A stretch of DNA of 64,000 bases, taken from assembly GCA_031422315.1 (NCBI GenBank), contig JANOQN010000038.1, positions 1 through 64,000 on the forward strand, in the 5' to 3' direction. Source of the DNA: JANNYA01 sp031422315. Lineage in GTDB: Bacteria > Pseudomonadota > Gammaproteobacteria > Xanthomonadales > SZUA-5. The notes below the pieces were generated by a model that was given only the letters and a program-made list of their open reading frames with translations, made no database searches and was not told the origin of the DNA. The position numbers were made by a program, and so were the translations under genes. Positions 58,692-64,000 of the stretch are shown in pieces (positions within the stretch are counted from its first letter, which is position 1; each line of letters begins with the position of its first letter).

Positions 58692-61600
58692 ATGCTTATG
58701 CGCACGTTTTTCATTAGTTTTACCGCATACGCGGCGGCGCTTATCGCTACGCAACCTGTTTATGCGCAAATCGACACTGCGCCGCCGATGGGTTTGAGTG
58801 ATGCGCCGAGCCGGTTTGTCGCGATTACCGGCGCGAGTGTTTGGCAAAGCTCTGGCCGTTGGCTGGAAAACGGCACCGTGGTCATCAAAAATGGGCGCAT
58901 TATTTCAGTCAGCGCGGGCGGCGGCGTGCCGGCTGGCGCGCTTGAGATCAAAGCGGCAAACAAGCGGATTTTGCCGGGTTTTATTGACCTAGCTAGCAGC
59001 TACGGTGTCGGTGGGCCGGCTTGCAGCTACGCGCAAGCGCCAGCGGAAGGCGGCGGACGCATGCCGCGCATGTTTCGAAACCTTCAGGGTTCAGGCGATG
59101 CTGAGAACTCGCAAACCAGCTTAGCCAGCTATTGGAATCCGATGGTGTGCGCAGAACGAGACGGCGCTGCCCGTTTGAATTTAGACGCTGACCTGGGCAA
59201 AGCGCTGCGCAGTCAAGGCTTTACTAGCGTTTTGACTGCGCCCAGTTCTGGCGTTTGGCGCGGCAGCAGCGCACTTTTAGCGCTTCGCGTTGAGCCGACC
59301 GCTGGTAATTCGATTTTGCAGGCAAACGTCGCACAATCCGCCGCGATGGAACGCACGTCGGCTTTTTCTGGCAACTACCCGGCATCCACTATGGGTGCGA
59401 TCGCCTTATTGCGGCAAACGCTGTTTGATGCCAAGTGGTATGCGCAATCGGGCAGCTATGCGCGCAAAAATGCCAGCGAAGCGCCAGCATTTAATGCCGC
59501 GTTGGCCGCTCTACAGCCGGTCATTAGCGGCACGCAACCGGTGTTTTGGCATACCGATTCGGAGCTGGATTATCAGCGAGTACTGAAACTATCGAGCGAG
59601 TTCAATCTGCAATCGGTGCTGCTGGGCAATGGCCATGAGTATCGAATGCTTGGTGTATTGACAGCGAGCACCGCGCCGCTGGTGCTACCTATTGCGTTTC
59701 CTGACGCGCCTGCAGTCAGTGACCCTGAGCAGGCGCTCGATATTGCGCTCGCGGATTTGGAACACTGGCGCTACGCCCCGTTTAACCCAAAACTGTTGGC
59801 CGATGCCGGCATTGCGTTCTCCTTAAGCACGCGCAGCTTGGGAAAGCCGGGTGAGCAATTTTTGACGAATCTGCGCAAAGCGGTGCGCTATGGCTTGAGC
59901 GAAAGCACTGCGTTGGCTGCGCTGACCCAAACACCAGCGAAAGTCTTAGGCTTGTCCGATGAGCTAGGCCAAATCGCCGTCGGGCAGCGCGCCAACTTGC
60001 TGATTGCCGATGCGGATTTTTTGAGCGACGAAAGCGCCAAACTGTATGAGGTGTTTGTCGAAGGCGAGCGCGAGGTTTTGATTGATATAAACACACCGGA
60101 TTTTGCTGGCACCTGGACGATCACACTGCCGGACGGCAAAACACAAATGGTGGACGTAAAAGGGCAGGGCGATAAGGCAAAAATTAGCCTTTCGAAAGCC
60201 AAAACCGATGCAAAAGTCGATGAAAAGTCGGTGGCAAATGCGGACAAGAAATCAGATACAGACAAGCAATCAGATACGGACAAGGAGCCCAGCATTAGCG
60301 GCAAATTTTTTGCAGATCGTGCGATTTTTCAAGTGCCCGGTATTTGGTTAGGCAGTGAACTTGAATCAGTCGCGCTAACCGCGCATTTTGTTCGGGGCAA
60401 CGATGGCTTGATCCGAAGCGATCTTTGGCGCGGCAGCTACCAAAACGCGCTCGGCAAATCCGCAAGCTGGAGCGCTAAACGTAGTTCGGTAACTAATGAT
60501 GAAAAAAGCGCTGCCGATGCCCCGAAAGCTCCGCCAAGCCTGCCGAATGAGTGGCGCTATCCTGCCGGTGAATTTGGTCTAGCAAGCGCGGCCAGTCAAG
60601 CTGATGCGGTTGTTATTCGCGGCGCCACCGTTTGGCTGCACGGTTTTGATAACGCCGGTAAGCCATTGAATCCGCTGACAAATACCGATGTTTTGATGCA
60701 GCGTGGCAAAATTACCGCAGTTGGCGCCGCATTAAAAGCACCGGCGAACGTACAGGAAATTGACGGCAGCAAACTGCATTTAACACCAGGCATTGTCGAT
60801 GCTCACAGCCACGTCGCGGTCGAGGGTGACGTCAATGAAGGCACGCATACGGTTACCTCAGAAGTGCGTATCGCCGATGTGCTTGACCCGACCGATATCA
60901 ATATCTATCGCCAACTAGCCGGCGGTGTGACGACCAGCCATTTGATGCACGGCTCAGCGAATGCCATTGGTGGGCAAAGCCAAGTAATTAAGTTCCGTTG
61001 GGGTTTGGGCGCTGAGGCGCTCAAGTTTACTGAGGCGGCACCGACCATCAAGTTCGCGCTGGGCGAAAATCCAAAACAGGCGAACTGGGGTGATCGCTTC
61101 GTCACGCGCTATCCGCAAACGCGCATGGGCGTCGAGCAGTTGATTCGCGATAGCTATCAGCGTGCCGATGCCTATGCGGCTTCCGCTGGTGACAAAGCGC
61201 CGCGCCGCACCGATTTGCGTCTTGAAGCGCTGGTCGAAGTGCTCAATAAAAAACGCATGCTGCACGTGCACAGCTATCGTCAGGACGAAATCTTGATGTT
61301 TGCGCGCATGATGCAGCAGCGTAAAGTGCCGATTGCCGCTTTTCAACACGTGTTGGAAGGCTACAAAGTCGCCGACGTTTTGGCGGAGGTTGGCGCAGGT
61401 GCCAGCACTTTCGCTGACTGGTGGGCCTTTAAAGTCGAAGTGCAAGATGCAATACCTTACAACGCCAGCATGATGCGGCGTGCAGGGGTTTTAACCAGCT
61501 TAAATTCCGATAGCCCAGACACCGCGCGCCGATTAAATACCGAGGCTGCAAAAACCGTTCGATTTGGCGGCCTGAGTGAGAGCGAGGCGCTGAGTCTGGT

Positions 61601-62003
61601 GACGATTAATCCGGCGAAACAGCTGCGCGTTGATCAATACATCGGCAGTATTGAAGTAGGTAAACACGCCGATTTGGTGCTGTGGAGCACTAATCCGCTA
61701 TCGACTCAGGCGCGCGTATTGCAAACTTGGATTGATGGCGCGCGTTACTTTGATGCAGGTCAGCACGAGCGTGAAATGACCCGCATTGCCAACGCGCGTG
61801 CAGAGCTCATTCAAGCCGCCTTAGCCGATGCAAAACCCGCTGGTAGCCCTGGCGATAAGGCTGGAAAAATGCCGGGTCGGCCCATGTTCTTAGCCCTGTC
61901 ACCTAATGTATGGCCATCTGAATTTTCCACGCGCCGATCGCTATACCATGACGGCCAGCCCGCCCATCAATGTACGCGCGCTGCGCTGGAGCAAGCCCAA
62001 TGA
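58692..62003 (+). CDS. Periplasmic two-module amidohydrolase-family protein
   Basis: This encodes 1103 residues. A signal peptide (FISFTAYAAALIATQPVYAQ) is followed by two amidohydrolase modules. The first (about 30-490) has the entry strand GRIISVSAGG and RILPGFIDLAS but lacks the His-x-His, so it should not bind metal. A middle region with Lys/Asp-rich low complexity (about 495-540) follows. The second (about 630-1060) has IVDAHSHV (H705, H707), HVHSY (H858/H860), FQHV (H886) and LNSDSPD (D940), a complete metal site like imidazolonepropionase-type enzymes, and closes with SIEVGKHADLVLWS. The substrate may be a dipeptide or cyclic amide; unknown. The stop overlaps the next start as ATGA. 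Confidence 0.88.
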   Translation: MLMRTFFISFTAYAAALIATQPVYAQIDTAPPMGLSDAPSRFVAITGASVWQSSGRWLENGTVVIKNGRIISVSAGGGVPAGALEIKAANKRILPGFIDLASSYGVGGPACSYAQAPAEGGGRMPRMFRNLQGSGDAENSQTSLASYWNPMVCAERDGAARLNLDADLGKALRSQGFTSVLTAPSSGVWRGSSALLALRVEPTAGNSILQANVAQSAAMERTSAFSGNYPASTMGAIALLRQTLFDAKWYAQSGSYARKNASEAPAFNAALAALQPVISGTQPVFWHTDSELDYQRVLKLSSEFNLQSVLLGNGHEYRMLGVLTASTAPLVLPIAFPDAPAVSDPEQALDIALADLEHWRYAPFNPKLLADAGIAFSLSTRSLGKPGEQFLTNLRKAVRYGLSESTALAALTQTPAKVLGLSDELGQIAVGQRANLLIADADFLSDESAKLYEVFVEGEREVLIDINTPDFAGTWTITLPDGKTQMVDVKGQGDKAKISLSKAKTDAKVDEKSVANADKKSDTDKQSDTDKEPSISGKFFADRAIFQVPGIWLGSELESVALTAHFVRGNDGLIRSDLWRGSYQNALGKSASWSAKRSSVTNDEKSAADAPKAPPSLPNEWRYPAGEFGLASAASQADAVVIRGATVWLHGFDNAGKPLNPLTNTDVLMQRGKITAVGAALKAPANVQEIDGSKLHLTPGIVDAHSHVAVEGDVNEGTHTVTSEVRIADVLDPTDINIYRQLAGGVTTSHLMHGSANAIGGQSQVIKFRWGLGAEALKFTEAAPTIKFALGENPKQANWGDRFVTRYPQTRMGVEQLIRDSYQRADAYAASAGDKAPRRTDLRLEALVEVLNKKRMLHVHSYRQDEILMFARMMQQRKVPIAAFQHVLEGYKVADVLAEVGAGASTFADWWAFKVEVQDAIPYNASMMRRAGVLTSLNSDSPDTARRLNTEAAKTVRFGGLSESEALSLVTINPAKQLRVDQYIGSIEVGKHADLVLWSTNPLSTQARVLQTWIDGARYFDAGQHEREMTRIANARAELIQAALADAKPAGSPGDKAGKMPGRPMFLALSPNVWPSEFSTRRSLYHDGQPAHQCTRAALEQAQ

Positions 62004-63304
62004 GCAATATGAAAAGTAATCCAGGCCATTTTAATCCAATGCGTCTACTCGCTAGCTGCATCTTGTTGGCCTTTGCTTCCACCGCGTTTTCCGAATCGAC
62101 CTTGTTCAAAGGCGGCGATGTTTATACCGTGAGCGATGGCGTAAAGCCGGGCATTGACGTGTTAGTGATTGGCGGAAAAATCAGCGCAATTGGCGCAAAT
62201 CTGGCCGCAGGCGACGCCAAAATTGTCGAGGTTAGCGGCAAGCGCATCTACCCCGGTTTAATTCACGCAAGCACCTTGGCCGGTTTAACCGAGCTTGGCA
62301 GCGTGCGCGCCAGCAATGATTACGCAGAAACCGGGCAAGTCAACCCGAATGCGCTGGCCGCCAGCGCAATTAACCCCGATAGCGAATTGCTGCCAGTGAT
62401 TCGCGGCTTTGGTGTTACTACGCTACACGTCATGCCGATGGGCGGGCAAAGCGTGCTGAGCGGCACTTCGGCCGCGATTCAAACGCGCGGCTGGACGATT
62501 GAAGATATGGCGATCGCGCCTGCGGTTGGCATTGTGGTGCAGTGGCCGAATGCTAGAGCGCCGGATTTCTTACCGCCGATGATTAAAGATGAAGTCAAAA
62601 AACAGGCTGAACTCAGCGCCGCCGCGTTAAAACGTGCATTTGAGCAGGCGACTGCCTATGGATTAGCAAAAGCGAGCGATGCCAGCGGCGCGCAAGATTT
62701 GAAGTTAGCAGCCTTACTTCCCGCGCTTGCGGGCAAGCAATCGGTTTTTATCAACGCCAGCGAATCAGTGCAAATTCGCGAAGCGCTGGATTTTTGCGCA
62801 GCTCTAGCTTTGCGTTGCGTACTGGTCGGTGCGCACGATGCTTGGCGCTACGCAGATGCCATCAAAGCGGCAAAAATCGAGGTGATTTTGGGCTCGCCGT
62901 TTGATTTGCCGCTGCGTCGCAGCGATAGTTATGATGTTAACTACACCAGTGCCGCCAAGCTGGCCGCAGCTGGGATTAAGTTCGCAATTGCCGGCGATGG
63001 CTCATCGTTCTCCGCGCCACTTGATGGCAATTTGGCGTTCAACGCCGCGCAATATCAGGCGTTCGGCTTATCCAGCGAGCTAGCGCTGCGCGCTATTACC
63101 CTGAGCGCTGCCGAAGTGTTAGGCATCGCCGATAAAGTCGGATCAATCAGCGTGGGCAAACAGGCCGATTTGCTGATCGCCAGCGGTGATGTGATGGAAA
63201 TTACCAGCACAATTGAGGCCGTCTACATCAACGGTGAGCTGCAAGAAAATATGTCACGCCACACGCGTTTGGGCGAGCGCTTTCGCGGCAAATTGAAGCA
63301 ATGA
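62000..63304 (+). CDS. Degenerate amidohydrolase-family partner protein
   Basis: This encodes 434 residues from ATG 62000. After a signal (LASCILLAFASTAFS) it has the family's beta-sandwich parts (LFKGGDVYTVSDG, GKISAIGANL, GSISVGKQADLLIASGDV) and barrel, but RIYPGLIHAST replaces the metal-binding D-x-H-x-H, and the other His ligands are absent. It aligns with the first, inactive module of the preceding protein rather than the second. It is probably a structural or substrate-binding partner. It is coupled to both neighbours by ATGA overlaps. Confidence 0.85.
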   Translation: MSNMKSNPGHFNPMRLLASCILLAFASTAFSESTLFKGGDVYTVSDGVKPGIDVLVIGGKISAIGANLAAGDAKIVEVSGKRIYPGLIHASTLAGLTELGSVRASNDYAETGQVNPNALAASAINPDSELLPVIRGFGVTTLHVMPMGGQSVLSGTSAAIQTRGWTIEDMAIAPAVGIVVQWPNARAPDFLPPMIKDEVKKQAELSAAALKRAFEQATAYGLAKASDASGAQDLKLAALLPALAGKQSVFINASESVQIREALDFCAALALRCVLVGAHDAWRYADAIKAAKIEVILGSPFDLPLRRSDSYDVNYTSAAKLAAAGIKFAIAGDGSSFSAPLDGNLAFNAAQYQAFGLSSELALRAITLSAAEVLGIADKVGSISVGKQADLLIASGDVMEITSTIEAVYINGELQENMSRHTRLGERFRGKLKQ

Positions 63305-63651
63305 CGAATATTGGCAGTAAATTGACGTGGGCGATACGCTTGAGTATCTACGGCGCAATTATTTATGGCGTGTACTATTTCGCCTCTGCCTATTCAAATA
63401 GCTACATTCGTGATCGCGGCTCTAAGTTTTGTTATTCTATTTTTCAGGGCGGCGACATTGCCGGGTTTGTCATATCGGTGCTCAAACCGCCTGAAGTCGT
63501 GCTCATAAAAGGCGTGTTGGACGGCGTAATGCGCGAGTCGGATGAGTTTATAATTCACTTTGCTGCAAAGGGGCCGTTCAAAGGCTTTGATTGCAAAATC
63601 TCCACGAAGAATGGGCAAACGCAAAGCAAAGAGTTTTATGAGGTTGATTGA
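63301..63651 (+). CDS. Small membrane-anchored protein of unknown function
   Basis: This encodes 116 residues. One N-terminal membrane helix (AIRLSIYGAIIYGVYYFA) precedes a roughly 85-residue extracytoplasmic domain with two Cys (FCYS and FDCKIS). I recognise no family. The start overlaps the amidohydrolase stop as ATGA, making it the third member of that coupled unit. Confidence 0.6.
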   Translation: MTNIGSKLTWAIRLSIYGAIIYGVYYFASAYSNSYIRDRGSKFCYSIFQGGDIAGFVISVLKPPEVVLIKGVLDGVMRESDEFIIHFAAKGPFKGFDCKISTKNGQTQSKEFYEVD

Positions 63652-63795
63652 TCCATGTCTATTTGGATAGCACCACGCTTTTCAGCTATCGATAGACACT
63701 GCGAAACAGCGACAAATCGATCAATTCTTGTCCGTTGCAGAGGCACTTAATTTGCTTAGCGAGTGGGCTAATGGAAAATCCGCGATGAAGCACGC

Positions 63796-63825
63796 AAAAA
63801 ACACAGCCCTCGGGTGAGGGCTGTG
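63796..63825 (-). terminator. Rho-independent terminator of the Hsp20 gene
   Basis: A perfect 10-bp stem CACAGCCCTC / GAGGGCTGTG (63802-63825) with a 4-base loop is followed, on the minus strand, by six T. It lies 58 bases downstream of the Hsp20 stop. Confidence 0.92.
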
Positions 63826-63882
63826 CTATTGGCTACAAACTTAAGTGCCTTACATCATCGATTGACGACTGCGAAGCTTCGA

Positions 63883-64000
63883 TTAGGCGGCAATACTTGA
63901 GAGCCGCGGCAGGTTAGCTGCGCCAATCTCGATTCGGCGTGGCTTCATAGCCTCAGGAACTTCACGCACCAAATCGATATTTAACAAGCCGCTTTCAAGC
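63883..64000 (-). CDS. Hsp20 small heat-shock protein, C-terminal part
   Basis: The last 38 residues of a gene running in from the right edge: LESGLLNIDLVREVPEAMKP followed by RRIEIG and a short tail ending SSIAA. The L-x-x-G-L-L-x-I-x-L strand and the Arg-Ile-Glu-Ile (IxI) anchor are those of IbpA/IbpB-type small heat-shock proteins. The TAA is at 63883-63885, and the start is beyond the window. Confidence 0.88.
   Translation of the reverse strand, partial: LESGLLNIDLVREVPEAMKPRRIEIGAANLPRLSSIAA

Overview
The window reads as chromosomal DNA of a gammaproteobacterium, most likely in or near the Lysobacterales/Xanthomonadales. Pointers are type IV pilus genes pilB-pilC, a large TonB-dependent receptor, hprK, glnE, a tricorn-type protease, paired periplasmic amidohydrolases, a secreted protein ending in the residues GFE, and a MoxR/DUF58/DUF4129/DUF4350 cluster. 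This placement is inferred from gene content; there is no rRNA here to test it. I see no tRNA, rRNA, CRISPR array, intact insertion sequence or prophage. About 47 complete or partial protein genes are supported, plus a few remnants.

Layout: (1) 1-3982: a helicase remnant, then the minus-strand run prmC, a RuBisCO-like protein fused to a cupin, and a membrane-anchored SUKH-domain protein. (2) 4085-11757: a plus-strand cluster of membrane protein, DUF4129, DUF4350, [palindromic repeat element], MoxR ATPase, DUF58 and MFS transporter, mostly joined by 4-base start/stop overlaps. (3) 11758-21346: two copies of a small mobile-type repeat, a VOC-domain lipoprotein, a 1686-residue kinase-ATPase-GAF-GGDEF protein, a Ycf46-like AAA protein and folP. 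(4) 21419-31111: a large secreted protein, a junction of two unrelated gene fragments (Uma2 nuclease start and a C-terminal sorting signal), an acyl-CoA dehydrogenase, a structured RNA that resembles part of a group II intron, metF and a TonB receptor. (5) 31112-38679: purH, hprK, a CPA2 antiporter, two secreted or outer-membrane proteins and thiD. (6) 38724-43868: two cytochromes c, a REC-REC-PAS-GGDEF-EAL protein, trmD, dtd and a high-potential iron-sulfur protein. (7) 43988-52292: a tricorn-like protease, a folK-like protein, a peroxiredoxin, a quinone-type oxidoreductase and glnE, with repeat elements around and inside. (8) 52558-58368: an HD/PDEase-type hydrolase, a GspE-like ATPase and, divergently, pilB-pilC. 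(9) 58692-64000: two amidohydrolase-family proteins, a small membrane protein and the 3' end of an Hsp20 (ibpA-type) gene.

The most unusual object is the single polypeptide at 1386-3014. It joins a form IV (RuBisCO-like) protein to a cupin ending in the VDRERDRP signature. In Rhodospirillum rubrum a separate RuBisCO-like protein and a separate cupin carry out consecutive steps of the methylthioadenosine-isoprenoid shunt: 5-methylthioribulose-1-P to 1-methylthioxylulose-5-P, then to 1-deoxyxylulose-5-P plus methanethiol. A fusion of the two suggests a bifunctional enzyme. The glutamate after the metal-binding Lys-Asp-Asp is glutamine here, so the substrate may differ.

A second theme is a family of roughly 145-bp repeats with CGTCATTCC / GGGAATGACG ends. 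They occur twice at 11812-12204, in the flank of the oxidoreductase gene, just after glnE, and as a half copy read in frame inside glnE. A different, nested palindromic element splits the DUF4350/MoxR cluster. Signalling is rich in cyclic-di-GMP proteins: two GGDEF proteins, one with an EAL domain and one fused to a Ser/Thr kinase and a large ATPase.
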